A stretch of 17,321 bases of DNA, from contig CALZJV010000140.1 of NCBI GenBank assembly GCA_945787595.1, forward strand, positions 1-17,321. The letters run 5' to 3'. The notes below the pieces were generated by a model that was not told the DNA's origin, searched no databases, and was given only the letters and a program-made list of their open reading frames with translations. The stretch comes from an uncultured Desulfobacterales bacterium (GTDB lineage: Bacteria > Desulfobacterota > Desulfobacteria > Desulfobacterales > JAFDCJ01). Position numbers and translations under genes: made by a program. Of the stretch, positions 1 to 8,435 are shown in pieces. Position 1 is the stretch's first letter. Every line of letters begins with the position of its first letter.

Positions 1-49
1 CGGTGCTGAGCATGTAAGCCAGAATCGTTAGAATGATCAGAATTTCCAT
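1..49 (-). CDS. Putative cytochrome c assembly (CcsA/HemX-like) membrane protein, N-terminus only
   Basis: An ATG at 49-47 on the minus strand opens a frame that runs off the left edge after 16 codons (MEILIILTILAYMLST). The peptide is a hydrophobic, uncharged stretch after one acidic residue, as at the start of a multi-pass membrane protein. It lies 18 bp downstream of the precorrin-2 dehydrogenase stop, with an AAGGCAGG stretch before the ATG that could act as ribosome binding site. In many Desulfobacterota the siroheme dehydrogenase gene is followed by a CcsA/HemX-type protein and then glutamyl-tRNA reductase, so the name rests on that gene order. Sixteen residues cannot prove a family. 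Confidence 0.45.
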   Translation of the reverse strand, partial: MEILIILTILAYMLST

Positions 50-67
50 TTACCTGCCTTGAACCTT

Positions 68-727
68 TTAAGGCCGCATTAACTCCTTAAAATTATAACC
101 TTCGCCTAAAATTTCAAACAATAAGGCGTCTATCTCTGCTGTCTTACCTTTATGAATCATCGCAATCAGATCTGCGGCTATCAGTTGTTCAAAAAGAGGT
201 TTATGGGCTTCGGGTTGGTGGGATTGACTCAAAAGCTTTTTACGTATGGCTCCCATAAGCTTCAGAAAGACTCCGTATTCTTTACCAAATTGGCATTCGA
301 GTGTTTTGCGCAATTTTTTTGCCAGGGCCGGGCTTTTGCCGGACGTTGAAATGGTAATGACCAAATCATCTCGTTGAACAATGGAGGGCAGAATGAAATT
401 ACATACTTCAGGACGATCTGCGATGTTGCACAGAGTGTTGAGATGATCGGCATCACTGCTGATTTGCCGGTTTAGTCCCTCATTGTCGGTAGCACCGATT
501 ACCAGGAACATGCCGTCAAGATCGCCGGATTGGTAGGCCCGCTCTCTGAGTTTTATTAAACTGGATACTGCAAAATCTCGCAACTGTTTTGATATCACGG
601 GGCTGATCACCGTAACATTGGCACCACATTCTAAAAGTGTGACGACCTTGCGCGTTCCAACAGCGCCGCCGCCGACCACCAGGCAGTTACGATTCTGAAT
701 GTCAAGATGCACGGGGTAGTAACGCAT
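68..727 (-). CDS. Precorrin-2 dehydrogenase / sirohydrochlorin ferrochelatase-type protein (siroheme synthase N-domain)
   Basis: Oxidises precorrin-2 to sirohydrochlorin with NAD+, and in Met8p/CysG-N relatives may also insert iron to make siroheme, the cofactor of sulfite reductases. Near the N-terminus is the Rossmann dinucleotide motif CLVVGGGAVGTRKV, followed by the family features VTVISP, an AT-D-N segment and CNIADRPEVCNFILPS. A TSGKSPALAKKLR segment then leads into the helical dimerisation domain. The length of about 219 residues is that of a free-standing Met8p-like enzyme without the methyltransferase half of CysG. I prefer the ATG at 727 (MRYYPVHLDI) because family members start there; an upstream in-frame GTG at 739 is also possible. 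Siroheme supply fits an organism carrying dsr genes. A repeat copy lies just upstream. Confidence 0.9.
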   Translation of the reverse strand: MRYYPVHLDIQNRNCLVVGGGAVGTRKVVTLLECGANVTVISPVISKQLRDFAVSSLIKLRERAYQSGDLDGMFLVIGATDNEGLNRQISSDADHLNTLCNIADRPEVCNFILPSIVQRDDLVITISTSGKSPALAKKLRKTLECQFGKEYGVFLKLMGAIRKKLLSQSHQPEAHKPLFEQLIAADLIAMIHKGKTAEIDALLFEILGEGYNFKELMRP

Positions 728-740
728 CGTCTTGTCCACA

Positions 741-820
741 CCTAAAATGAGCGGTTCCAGGTTCGGGGTTCAAAGTTCAAAGGTTACAACCGATGGATAC
801 TGCTCACAATATTTTATCAG
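741..820. repeat. Intergenic direct repeat, copy 1
   Basis: This stretch aligns with 1651-1723 in the same orientation. The shared elements, in order, are TGAGCGGTT, GGTTC-GGGTTC, GAGGTTACA/AAGGTTACA, CCG, a GATA-TGCT segment and CAATATT-ATCA. Copy 1 carries about 7 extra bases (an added AAGTTCA-like unit) in the GTTCA-rich part. It sits between the end of the MBL hydrolase gene and the start of the precorrin-2 dehydrogenase gene. No ORF or transposase is associated with it. Confidence 0.7.
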
Positions 821-851
821 ATTGCGGCTGTTGGAGGTCTAACAGCGCGAA

Positions 852-1643
852 TCAGGAACCAACCTCTATTCGTAGAAGATCCTCTGCCAACACGAGCGCT
901 CCGGAATAAGTTTTGCGGCACTCTTGCTCAATGTCAACCCGGTCGCACTCCGGATAAAAGTGGGTGAGCACCAGCTTGCCGATTCCGGCCCGAGTTGCTA
1001 TCTCGCCTGCCAAAGACGGCGTCAGGTGTCCTTTTACCCCCTTATCGTCCGGCAGGGCGGATTCGCAGATTAAAAGATCCGCCTTTTTGGCCAGGGTAAT
1101 GAGATTTTCACTGTAATCTGTATCACCGGAGTAAACAACCGAATAACCGCCGGCACTCGTAATCCGGTAAGCAATGCTTTCTACATTGTGTTCAACTGGC
1201 GCGGATTCAACAAAAAAGTCTTTGAACCGATGTGAGTCCAGCGAGTTGTTTGCCAGTTCCATAGTTTTAAGCAGGCCCGGGGCCGGTTCGATCCATTGAC
1301 CGTAAACGGATCTTAACCCAGCAAAGAAATTCTCAAATCCCCGGCCGGCGACAATCGTAAGGGGTGTCTTGCGGCGATTACTGTCCGGGTATTTGGTGGC
1401 GAAAAGCAGAGGGACCAGTTCTGCAGTGTGATCTGGATGAAAATGACTGTAAAAAATATAGTTAAGATCAAAAATCGTTGTATTTGCCTCCAGCAGCCTT
1501 CTCATGGTACCCGGACCCGAATCAAATAGAAGATTTGCACCGGCGATTTGTAAAAAGATTGAACACGAACTTCGCTCCAACGAAGGTACACAAGTGCCGG
1601 AACCGAGGATGGTGACGGTTATACCGGATTTCTGACTTTCCAT
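852..1643 (-). CDS. MBL-fold metallo-hydrolase, ribonuclease Z-like
   Basis: A metallo-beta-lactamase-fold hydrolase of about 263 residues, close to the RNase Z/ElaC branch (tRNA 3'-end processing phosphodiesterases) or to uncharacterised MBL hydrolases of that group. The N-terminal strand TILGSGTCVP is typical of the group. The zinc motif SHFHPDHTAEL supplies H67, H69, D71 and H72; H152 (EHNVES), D174 (YSGDTDY) and H228 (LTHFYPE) complete the usual ligand set. An extra KGHLTPSLAGEIA segment with H206 also matches RNase Z-like enzymes. It is shorter than typical RNase Z (about 300), so the substrate is uncertain. I chose ATG 1643 because GGGA lies 6 nt before it; ATG 1649 and TTG 1655 are alternatives. 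Direct repeats flank the gene on both sides. Confidence 0.85.
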   Translation of the reverse strand: MESQKSGITVTILGSGTCVPSLERSSCSIFLQIAGANLLFDSGPGTMRRLLEANTTIFDLNYIFYSHFHPDHTAELVPLLFATKYPDSNRRKTPLTIVAGRGFENFFAGLRSVYGQWIEPAPGLLKTMELANNSLDSHRFKDFFVESAPVEHNVESIAYRITSAGGYSVVYSGDTDYSENLITLAKKADLLICESALPDDKGVKGHLTPSLAGEIATRAGIGKLVLTHFYPECDRVDIEQECRKTYSGALVLAEDLLRIEVGS

Positions 1644-1650
1644 ATTCATT

Positions 1651-1723
1651 CCCAAACTGAGCGGTTGCGGGTTCAGGGTTCAGAGGTTACAGCCGTTTGA
1701 TATTGCTTACCAATATTAATCAA
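1651..1723. repeat. Intergenic direct repeat, copy 2
   Basis: Second copy of the repeat at 741-820, same orientation, about 910 bp away. It starts at the 5' end of the MBL gene (overlapping its upstream alternative starts) and extends toward the DHH phosphoesterase gene. The two copies agree over most positions; the main differences are a roughly 7-base gap and scattered substitutions. Confidence 0.7.
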
Positions 1724-1755
1724 ATGAATCCACCGAAGGCGAACCTTAAATCTTC

Positions 1756-1780
1756 AATATTCAATCGAAAATATTCAATC
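1756..1780. repeat. Short tandem direct repeat AATATTCAATC
   Basis: The 11-mer AATATTCAATC occurs at 1756-1766 and again at 1770-1780, with a 14 bp period. The second copy overlaps the TGA stop codon of the DHH phosphoesterase gene. It is AT-rich, and no function is evident. Confidence 0.6.
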
Positions 1781-2768
1781 ATTTCTTGCCTGCTCTTTTC
1801 TCAACCCGATTAATCAACCACGCCAAAAGCTTTTTTCCATCCCGCCAATCAACCTGATCCGAGAGATCAGACAATGCAATTTCTGCACGCGCCATATTTT
1901 TATGTCCGCCGGCCGAACCAAATTGACCGAAACTTTCCTTGGCCACATTGCCGGCATTTTTACGGATGCCGTCGTTTCGGAGAACAACGGTGAGCCGTTT
2001 ATCACAGGTTCCACAGACGATGCTCCAGGTCACGGAAACAATTCGCATAAAAAAATCAGCGATAATGACACAAACATCCGGGTTGACTACTGGACCCAGA
2101 TGCACAAATACACGGCCTTTTCGAAGATGCTTGGTCTGTAATGCGGTCTTGAAATACTTTAAAAAATCGAGTCTGAGGTCCGCTTGTTCGATTTTGCGGG
2201 CCAGATGGATGTTGGCATAACGAAAAACATACTGAAATGCACGCACATCTTCGATCAATGTTTGTCCTTTAAAACTGTTGGTATCTATTTTGATGGCTTG
2301 AAACAGGCCGGTTGCCAGCTTTACCGAAGGCGTTATCCTTGCCGCCCGCAGGTATTCGGTGAGGATGGTGGCTGTGGCACCGTAGGTGGGCCGGATATCA
2401 GAAAAAGAAGCTTTGGCGTTGGTTTCCGGGTGATGGTCTATGATGACGTCAGGGTGGAGTGTTGCCATAAACTCATTATGGTTGGGCTGGGAGTCCACGA
2501 TGACGATTTTGCTGTACTGCGTGGGATCGATGTCGTTAGATGGCGTCATGGTCACACCCAGAAGTCGTAACATCGCCAAATTATCCGGGCGGTTGATCGT
2601 ATTGACATGGGAAATTGTGACATTCAACACCCTGCGCCACAGTAATCGACTGACGGCCATGGCACTGGCAATGGAATCCGGGTCGGCATTGATCATGATG
2701 AGGACAGAATCATTGCCCGAAAATTGATCATAGAAACGGCCCAGGTTTTCAGAGGCTGAACGTGCCAT
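1779..2768 (-). CDS. DHH-family phosphoesterase (NrnA/RecJ-like)
   Basis: A two-domain DHH/DHHA1 phosphoesterase of 329 residues. Relatives of this size include the NrnA-type nanoRNase/pAp phosphatases, which cut short oligonucleotides or 3'-phosphoadenosine phosphate using two manganese ions. Motif I is INADPDSIASAMAV (about 26-39), motif II is IVIVDSQPNH (88-97), and the DHH motif is DVIIDHHPET (107-116). The C-terminal DHHA1 domain carries the glycine-rich GSAGGHKNMARAEI. Motif I has Asn where NrnA normally has a metal-binding His, so activity on the classic substrates is not certain. The ATG at 2768 follows an AT-rich leader with no obvious Shine-Dalgarno sequence. A pAp phosphatase role would suit sulfur metabolism only if this organism makes PAPS, which the window does not show. 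Confidence 0.85.
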   Translation of the reverse strand: MARSASENLGRFYDQFSGNDSVLIMINADPDSIASAMAVSRLLWRRVLNVTISHVNTINRPDNLAMLRLLGVTMTPSNDIDPTQYSKIVIVDSQPNHNEFMATLHPDVIIDHHPETNAKASFSDIRPTYGATATILTEYLRAARITPSVKLATGLFQAIKIDTNSFKGQTLIEDVRAFQYVFRYANIHLARKIEQADLRLDFLKYFKTALQTKHLRKGRVFVHLGPVVNPDVCVIIADFFMRIVSVTWSIVCGTCDKRLTVVLRNDGIRKNAGNVAKESFGQFGSAGGHKNMARAEIALSDLSDQVDWRDGKKLLAWLINRVEKRAGKK

Positions 2769-2930
2769 AATGTTTTTAATTAATTAAGTCCCCGCAGTGA
2801 TCATGGATGATAGTACGATGAGTTCAAATCGATTACAATAAAATTTTTCGGAATTATAACCTAAAGAAGGTAATATCGACGCCGGCTTTTAGCAACGACC
2901 TTTGTTTTGGCTATAGAACCGAAATTTTAT

Positions 2931-5519
2931 TTAGATCGTTTTAAAAACTATCCGGTCTCCTTCGACTTCGGCATTTAGGCGCACACCCTCGGCGATGTTG
3001 CCTTTCAGGATTTCCATTGACAGCGGGTTTTCAATCATTTGCTGGATCAGCCGTTTTAAGGGCCGCGCTCCGTAAACCGGATCATACCCTTTTTCAGCAA
3101 TCAGCGCCAAGGCTTCGCCCGACAAACTCAGCTTAATATCTTTACCAGCCAGCCGGCTGCTGAGCTTTTTAATTTGAATGGCCACAATTTCAGTAATTTG
3201 TTCCGGAGTCAGGTTCTGGAAAATAATAGTTTCGTCGATTCGGTTTAAGAATTCGGGTTTAAAATGGGCCCGCAGTGCATTCGTGACCTGCTTTTCCATC
3301 TCTTGACGGCTGATGGCGGCCGTCTCCTGAATCCACCGGCTGCCTATATTCGACGTCATGATAATGATAGTATTTTTAAAATCCACCGTACGGCCCTGTC
3401 CATCGGTCATTCTGCCATCATCCAGAATTTGCAGCAGAACATTAAATACCTCCGAGTGTGCTTTTTCGATTTCATCAAAAAGCACCACGGAATAGGGTCG
3501 ACGCCGCACTGCTTCGGTTAGATAACCACCTTCCTCATATCCGACATAGCCCGGTGGTGCACCGATCAGCCGCGCAACAGAATGCTTTTCCATGAACTCG
3601 GACATGTCGATGCGGACCATAGCCTGTTCACTGTCAAAGATGAAAGCGGCCAGTGCTTTTGCCAGTTCGGTCTTACCGACGCCGGTGGGCCCCATGAAGA
3701 TAAACGAGCCAAGGGGGCGATTGGGGTCCTGCAACCCGGATCGTGCCCGGCGAACAGCATTGGATACCGCTTCCACCGCCTGGTTTTGTCCGATGACCCG
3801 TTTGTGGATCCGTTCTTCCATCTGCACAAGTTTTTCTCTCTCGCCTTCGAGCATTTTAGTGACCGGAATTTCCGTCCACCGAGAGACCACTTCGGCCACG
3901 TCTTCATCGTCGACCTCTTCCTTGAGCATCTTGCTGTGGGCCTGGAGCCCGGTAAGCTTCTGATTGGCTTCTTCCAGGCGGTTCTGAAGTTCTGTAACCT
4001 TGCCGTAGCGGATCTCGGCAACTTTAGCCAGGTTGCCTTCCCGTTCAGCCAGCTGGGCTTCCATGTTCAACTGTTCCTGTCGTTCTTTAATGCTGCGGAT
4101 GTCCTGGATCATGACTTTTTCATTCTGCCAGTGCGCCTTCATTATCATCAGTTCATCATTCATGTCGGCCAGTACGGCTTCCAGTTTTTTGATCCTTTCT
4201 TTGGAAGCCGGATCGGATTCTTTTTTCAGCGCCTGGCGTTCAATTTCCGCCTGGGTGATTTTTCTCTGAATTTCGTCAATTTCAGCGGGCATGCTGTCTA
4301 TTTCGATGCGCAGTTTAGAAGCACACTCGTCAATTAAGTCAATGGCCTTGTCCGGCAGGAAACGATCCGAAATATAACGGTCCGAGAGGGTCGCGGCAGC
4401 CACAATGGCTGAATCCTTAATCCTGACACCATGGTGGACCTCGTATTTTTCCTTCAAACCCCTCAGAATCGATATGGTATCTTCCACCGTGGGTTCTTTT
4501 ACCATCACCGGTTGAAATCGCCTTTCCAGGGCGGCATCTTTTTCGATATACTTGCGATACTCGTTTAGCGTGGTGGCGCCCACACAGCGCAGTGTGCCTC
4601 TGGCCAGGGCCGGTTTGAGCATGTTGGAGGCATCCACGGCGCCTTCGGCCGCCCCTGCGCCCACAACGGTGTGAAGCTCATCGATGAAAAGAATGATTTC
4701 GCCTTCGGCACTTTCCACCTCTTTTAAAACCGCCTTGAGGCGATCTTCAAACTCGCCCCTGTATTTGGCGCCGGCGATCAATGCTCCCATATCCAAGGCC
4801 ACCAAGCGTCTGTTTTTCAGGGATTCGGATACATCTCCGTCCACAATACGCTGGGCCATCCCTTCTACGATCGCCGTTTTGCCGACACCCGGTTCTCCAA
4901 TGAGGACCGGGTTGTTTTTAGTTCGCCTGGAAAGCACCTGAACAATACGCCGTATTTCCTCATCCCGCCCGATCACAGGATCAACCTTGCCCAGACGTGC
5001 CAGATCCGTCAGATCCCGGCTGAACTTTTCCAGCGCCTGGTATTTTTCTTCAGGATTCGGATCGGTAATGCGCTGGGTGCCACGAATTTCCAACAGGACC
5101 TTAAGGATCGCATCCCCGGTGACGCCGGCACCGTTGAGAATAGCGGCCGCCTCGCCGTGTTTTTCATCTGCGATGGCCAAAAAGATGTGCTCGATGCTGA
5201 CGTACTCATCTTTCATCCGGGTAGCCTGGGCAAATGCCGCCTCCAAAACGGCTTTGGTTCTCGGAGAAGCATAAATATCGCTTAGCCCGCCGCCGCTGAC
5301 TCTGGATTGTTTTTCAAGCGCAGCGACGGCCCGTTGAGCGATTTCGTCGGGCGAGACGCCCAGTTTGCGGAGCATGGCAGCGGCAATCCCCTGCGGTTCC
5401 TTGAGCATGGCTGTCAACAGGTGTTCAGGCTCAAATTGCTGGTGGTTATACTGAGATGCCAAGTTCTGAGCATTTTGAATAAGCTCCTGAGATTTTATGG
5501 TAAACTTGTCAAATCGCAT
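2931..5519 (-). CDS. clpB: ATP-dependent chaperone ClpB (Hsp100 disaggregase)
   Basis: Cytoplasmic AAA+ hexamer that pulls polypeptides out of aggregates together with the DnaK system. At 862 residues it has the normal family length. The N-terminal Clp repeat domain begins [14 protein letters not shown]. The first nucleotide-binding domain has Walker A GEPGVGKT (208-215) and Walker [10 protein letters not shown] long charged coiled-coil middle domain (roughly 400-530), the ClpB hallmark, separates it from the second domain with [19 protein letters not shown] and the sensor region [10 protein letters not shown]. No ClpP-binding tripeptide loop is apparent, consistent with ClpB. The ATG at 5519 is preceded by AAGGAG at good spacing, so the in-frame extension upstream to 5570 is not needed. 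It is monocistronic by appearance, with a sigma-70-like promoter just upstream. Confidence 0.97.
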   Translation of the reverse strand: MRFDKFTIKSQELIQNAQNLASQYNHQQFEPEHLLTAMLKEPQGIAAAMLRKLGVSPDEIAQRAVAALEKQSRVSGGGLSDIYASPRTKAVLEAAFAQATRMKDEYVSIEHIFLAIADEKHGEAAAILNGAGVTGDAILKVLLEIRGTQRITDPNPEEKYQALEKFSRDLTDLARLGKVDPVIGRDEEIRRIVQVLSRRTKNNPVLIGEPGVGKTAIVEGMAQRIVDGDVSESLKNRRLVALDMGALIAGAKYRGEFEDRLKAVLKEVESAEGEIILFIDELHTVVGAGAAEGAVDASNMLKPALARGTLRCVGATTLNEYRKYIEKDAALERRFQPVMVKEPTVEDTISILRGLKEKYEVHHGVRIKDSAIVAAATLSDRYISDRFLPDKAIDLIDECASKLRIEIDSMPAEIDEIQRKITQAEIERQALKKESDPASKERIKKLEAVLADMNDELMIMKAHWQNEKVMIQDIRSIKERQEQLNMEAQLAEREGNLAKVAEIRYGKVTELQNRLEEANQKLTGLQAHSKMLKEEVDDEDVAEVVSRWTEIPVTKMLEGEREKLVQMEERIHKRVIGQNQAVEAVSNAVRRARSGLQDPNRPLGSFIFMGPTGVGKTELAKALAAFIFDSEQAMVRIDMSEFMEKHSVARLIGAPPGYVGYEEGGYLTEAVRRRPYSVVLFDEIEKAHSEVFNVLLQILDDGRMTDGQGRTVDFKNTIIIMTSNIGSRWIQETAAISRQEMEKQVTNALRAHFKPEFLNRIDETIIFQNLTPEQITEIVAIQIKKLSSRLAGKDIKLSLSGEALALIAEKGYDPVYGARPLKRLIQQMIENPLSMEILKGNIAEGVRLNAEVEGDRIVFKTI

Positions 5520-5573
5520 TTTACTCCTTGCAGAAATGTTGTTCAAATAAGTATGGTCTGAAATTTGCATATC

Positions 5574-5601
5574 AATATAAACACATTCTTTGTTCTGTCA
5601 A
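5574..5601 (-). promoter_or_regulatory. Sigma-70-type promoter of clpB
   Basis: On the minus strand a perfect -35 TTGACA (5601-5596) is followed by a 16 bp spacer and a -10 TATATT (5579-5574, one mismatch to consensus). It points toward the clpB ATG at 5519. I see no CIRCE inverted repeat or clear sigma-32 sequence in the 120 bp upstream. Confidence 0.65.
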
Positions 5602-5803
5602 TTAGGCGCAAATACTATAAAGCAAAGGATATTGAACCATCGGACCAGGCTTTGATTTTTTACGCCGGAGGGTTTGTCTTTGCCGTTAGATACCGAATGG
5701 ACCAAGGGAATGGTTGGAAATGGAATGTTGCTATAAAAAGCGAATAAATTCTATTTCTTCAGCATAACGTCAATCAATTGACAAGGGTCGGTATTATTTG
5801 ATT

Positions 5804-6817
5804 ATGCATAAAGAAAATATGATGAACAATCCCGAAGGCGTTATCATTCCGGTTGCATCCGGAAAAGGGGGTGTCGGGAAAACTTTTCTTGCGGCGAACC
5901 TGGCGATCGCACTTGCTGAAATGGGACACCGAGTTATCGCGGTGGATTTGGACTTAGGCGGATCCAATCTGCACTCCTTTTTAGGTCTTTCCAACCGCCA
6001 TCCCGGCATCGGGGATTTTCTTAAAGCCCGCACTGCTGAACTGGATGAATTGTTGGTTCCATGTCAGCCTCCAAACCTGCATTTTTTACCCGGAGACGGT
6101 AAAACACCGTTTATGGCCAACATTGCGTATACACAAAAGAGAAAACTCATTGCGCGTATCCGCAGGTTACCGGCGGATTATATTATGCTGGATCTTGGAG
6201 CCGGATCTTCCTTTAATACACTCGATTTTTTCCATTTCACCCCACATGGAATCCTGGTCACGACACCGGAACCCACGGCGGTTATGGGGATGCTGGCCTT
6301 TTTAAAGAATTTTCTGCTGCGTGCGATTAAAAAGGAGATGGTGCGCTTCCATGCGGTGCATAACATGTTGCAAGAGTTATATAAACTGCCGATGGGTGAG
6401 CAAATGCTGTCGATTAGAGATTTGCATCAAAAAATTGTTGATGAAGATCCCCAGGCAGGCGAGTTGGTCAGTCAAATTTATCAAAAATGTCGCCCCCGTA
6501 TTACAATTAACATGGGAGAGAACCCCGATGATTCCAAAATGGCCTTTAAAATCAGCCAGACCTTAGGGAATATTCTTTCCATCGAAGCGGATTACTTTGG
6601 ATTTATTTTCAAAGACCGGTCTGTGCTATCGTCGATCCGCAGTCGTAATCCTTTCCTGCCCAATTATCGCAATAGCCTGGCGGCCGAAAATATCACCCGC
6701 ATTGCAAGCCGGATTGTAAATTTCTGGAATCGGCCCGTAAAGGACAGCGCCACTTTACTGCTCAACCACGTCCAAAAAGATTTTGAAAATCGCCAACACT
6801 CCTCTATTGCTGCCTGA
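5804..6817 (+). CDS. MinD/ParA-family P-loop ATPase
   Basis: A deviant-Walker ATPase of about 337 residues in the MinD/ParA/FlhG group, which dimerise on ATP and position other proteins at membranes or poles. The Walker A motif SGKGGVGKT occurs near residue 20, A' is VIAVDLDLGGSNL, and Walker B is YIMLDLGAGSS near residue 125. The segment ILVTTPEPTA is typical of the MinD/FlhG branch. The C-terminal third is helical and basic and I do not recognise it. No minC, minE, flhF or partition gene is adjacent, so the role is open. The start is uncertain: ATGs at 5804, 5819 and 5822 are in frame, none with a strong Shine-Dalgarno sequence. A TTGACA (5778-5783) with GATTAT 16 bp later would place the transcript start near the later ATGs. 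Confidence 0.85.
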   Translation: MHKENMMNNPEGVIIPVASGKGGVGKTFLAANLAIALAEMGHRVIAVDLDLGGSNLHSFLGLSNRHPGIGDFLKARTAELDELLVPCQPPNLHFLPGDGKTPFMANIAYTQKRKLIARIRRLPADYIMLDLGAGSSFNTLDFFHFTPHGILVTTPEPTAVMGMLAFLKNFLLRAIKKEMVRFHAVHNMLQELYKLPMGEQMLSIRDLHQKIVDEDPQAGELVSQIYQKCRPRITINMGENPDDSKMAFKISQTLGNILSIEADYFGFIFKDRSVLSSIRSRNPFLPNYRNSLAAENITRIASRIVNFWNRPVKDSATLLLNHVQKDFENRQHSSIAA

Positions 6818-6866
6818 TTCTTTTTTCGCTTCTTTGCCATGGCGTTTATGCAACATTGAGGTCGTT

Positions 6867-7373
6867 TCAAGACCAGCCATGAAAAGGCTCTGCTGAGCGC
6901 AGACTCTCATACAGAGCGATGCCGGCGGCAGTGGAAAGATTCAATGATCTGGTTTTAACGGAGATGGGAATGTAATAAGTGCTTTCTGAATAGCGGGATA
7001 AAATTTCTTCTGCAAGACCCCGGGTTTCCGATCCGAAGACCAGAAAGAGCCGCTTTGCCGCGGGCATGGTCCAGAAAGATTTGGCACCTCTTTTTGAAAA
7101 TACGGCCACTTCGCCGTCCCGGGGCATCATTTTTTTTAAAAACTCGTCGAAATCATTCCAGAGAGTCAATTTGACTTTTTCCCAATAATCCAGACCTGCT
7201 CTCAGCACTTCGCGGCTGTCAAGGGAGAAGCCCAGGGGTTTGATCAGATGCAGAAAGGAGCCGGTGGCAAGACAGGTGCGGCCAATATTTCCGGTATTCC
7301 AGTGTATTTCCGGAGCTACCAGAACAACGTGACGTTCCAGTTGTCGGTCATGGTTATTTGATGAAATATTCAT
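6867..7373 (-). CDS. trmL: tRNA (cytidine/uridine-2'-O-)-methyltransferase, TrmL/YibK-like SPOUT enzyme
   Basis: A minimal SPOUT methyltransferase of 168 residues that would 2'-O-methylate the wobble nucleotide (position 34) of certain leucine tRNAs with S-adenosylmethionine. The three knot motifs are clear: motif 1 NTGNIGRTCLATG, motif 2 LVFGSETRGLAEEIL and motif 3 IPISVKTRSLNLSTAAGIA, where the TRSLNLS segment forms the trefoil-knot cofactor pocket. Length agrees with TrmL. It starts 17 bp after the stop of the zinc-ribbon gene, so it is probably the last gene of a short minus-strand operon. It converges with the MinD-like gene, whose stop is about 50 bp away. No strong Shine-Dalgarno sequence precedes the ATG, which could mean translation depends on the upstream gene. 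Confidence 0.9.
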   Translation of the reverse strand: MNISSNNHDRQLERHVVLVAPEIHWNTGNIGRTCLATGSFLHLIKPLGFSLDSREVLRAGLDYWEKVKLTLWNDFDEFLKKMMPRDGEVAVFSKRGAKSFWTMPAAKRLFLVFGSETRGLAEEILSRYSESTYYIPISVKTRSLNLSTAAGIALYESLRSAEPFHGWS

Positions 7374-7390
7374 TTATTTTAGGTACGCAC

Positions 7391-7702
7391 TTAAATCTGT
7401 TTGCCGCAGTATGGACAGTATTTAAAATCCTGATCCAAAGAGGTTTCGCAATACGGGCAGGTTTTGTTCTCATAACCGGCCTGCTGTGAAATATCCGGGC
7501 CAAATTCAGGGATCGCCTTCTCACAGCGATCGCACATGATGAATGAATCACCTTTTTTAACTCTCAAGAGCGGGATAAAAAAGAAACTGAGGTAGTGATC
7601 AACCCGTTTAAAATAGGCCTGGTGCAAACCGCAAACCGGGCAACGTCTAGGATTTTGGTCCAGTACCTTTGTTTTAGGAGATATACCGGCGATGAAGATC
7701 AT
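7391..7702 (-). CDS. Small zinc-ribbon protein
   Basis: A 103-residue protein starting MIFIAGISPKTKVLD. It has four CxxC knuckles: CPVC, CDRC, then CPYC and CPYC near the C-terminus. They would form two zinc ribbons, one formed by the first pair and one by the last pair. The pattern of a short hydrophobic start, then CPxC, then a hydrophobic FFFIPLLRV segment matches the zinc_ribbon_15-type family of unknown function. The ATG at 7702 lies 5 nt after the stop of the preceding gene, with GGGAG upstream, so the two are probably co-transcribed. An in-frame extension to 7729 would overlap that gene and lacks support. No enzymatic function can be assigned. Confidence 0.75.
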   Translation of the reverse strand: MIFIAGISPKTKVLDQNPRRCPVCGLHQAYFKRVDHYLSFFFIPLLRVKKGDSFIMCDRCEKAIPEFGPDISQQAGYENKTCPYCETSLDQDFKYCPYCGKQI

Positions 7703-7707
7703 AGCGA

Positions 7708-8256
7708 CTAAAACTCCCTCGGTTTGCAAATAATCTCTCTGATTCTCAGGTCAAAAAAATTGTTCTGGTGAGCCGGTTTTAATACCAGCGCAGCATCTGC
7801 ACCGCTGCCCGATCCGCCAATCGAGATTATGTCGGCACCGGAAAGGGTACCGGCATCTGCCGCCATAACGGCCACTTCCACGGCCACTTTGGTGCCCTGG
7901 CCCAATAGGCGCAGCGTGTCGGCTATCAGCAGCACCGGATACACGCCGGAATGTTTTTTGGCCACCGAACGTTCCACACCGGAAAGTGCGTGACTGGAGG
8001 CAATGACCCGGATGCCTTTGCTCTCGATGTCTTTTCTGACCTCATCGGGCATCCGGTTTTTAAAGGGTTCTTTAAAACCACAATGGTAGGTAACCACCGT
8101 CAGCCGGTAACCGTCAAATGATTCCATTGCTTTGTAAGCAGTCTTTCCGGTGGATGATGCAACCACCACCTCATTTACGCCCAGCACGTTTCCCCTTTCA
8201 GCAGCAAGTTTAAGAGTCTGATCCGTGTTGTCTTTTCCAGGTTTGTCGAAATACAT
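7708..8256 (-). CDS. Stand-alone pyruvate kinase C-terminal (alpha/beta) domain protein
   Basis: A 182-residue protein resembling only the C-terminal alpha/beta domain of pyruvate kinase, without the catalytic barrel. It reads MYFDKPGKDNTDQTLKLAAE, then VVVASSTGKTAYKA, which matches the domain's typical S-T-GKTA phosphate loop. Later come LLIADTLRLLGQGTKVAVEV and the glycine-rich IISIGGSGSGADAALVLKP. Free-standing proteins of this type are widespread in archaea and Desulfobacterota and have no established function. An allosteric-ligand-binding role is only inference. The ATG at 8256 has a near-perfect Shine-Dalgarno (GAAGGAGG), which decides against the in-frame start at 8280. It is the first gene of the minus-strand trio that ends with trmL, with a promoter directly upstream. 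Confidence 0.85.
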   Translation of the reverse strand: MYFDKPGKDNTDQTLKLAAERGNVLGVNEVVVASSTGKTAYKAMESFDGYRLTVVTYHCGFKEPFKNRMPDEVRKDIESKGIRVIASSHALSGVERSVAKKHSGVYPVLLIADTLRLLGQGTKVAVEVAVMAADAGTLSGADIISIGGSGSGADAALVLKPAHQNNFFDLRIREIICKPREF

Positions 8257-8297
8257 GTTTACCTCCTTCGTATGTATCATATGAATTATTTTTGTGC

Positions 8298-8325
8298 ATT
8301 TTATCGAAATTAATCATTCAGTCAA
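8298..8325 (-). promoter_or_regulatory. Sigma-70-type promoter for the pyruvate-kinase-domain/zinc-ribbon/trmL genes
   Basis: Minus strand -35 TTGACT (8325-8320), 16 bp spacer, -10 TAAAAT (8303-8298), in an AT-rich stretch about 40 bp before the start codon at 8256. Each box has one mismatch to consensus. Confidence 0.55.
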
Positions 8326-8435
8326 GATCTGATGAAATACTTTATTGATTAAAAATGAAAAATGATTTATGAAGTCCAGGTTAAGCTGGGAATAAATCAA
8401 GCAGCTATTAATTCGTTCATCAAAAGGATCTGGAA

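Noticed and set aside
3582..4337. Long plus-strand ORF (251 codons) antisense to clpB
   Set aside because: It mirrors the codon pattern of the ClpB coiled-coil region and is Phe/His-rich without any recognisable domain; a shadow of clpB.
5565..5747. 60-codon plus-strand ORF between clpB and the MinD-like gene
   Set aside because: It overlaps the clpB promoter, resembles no family I know, has no ribosome binding site and has biased composition; probably chance.
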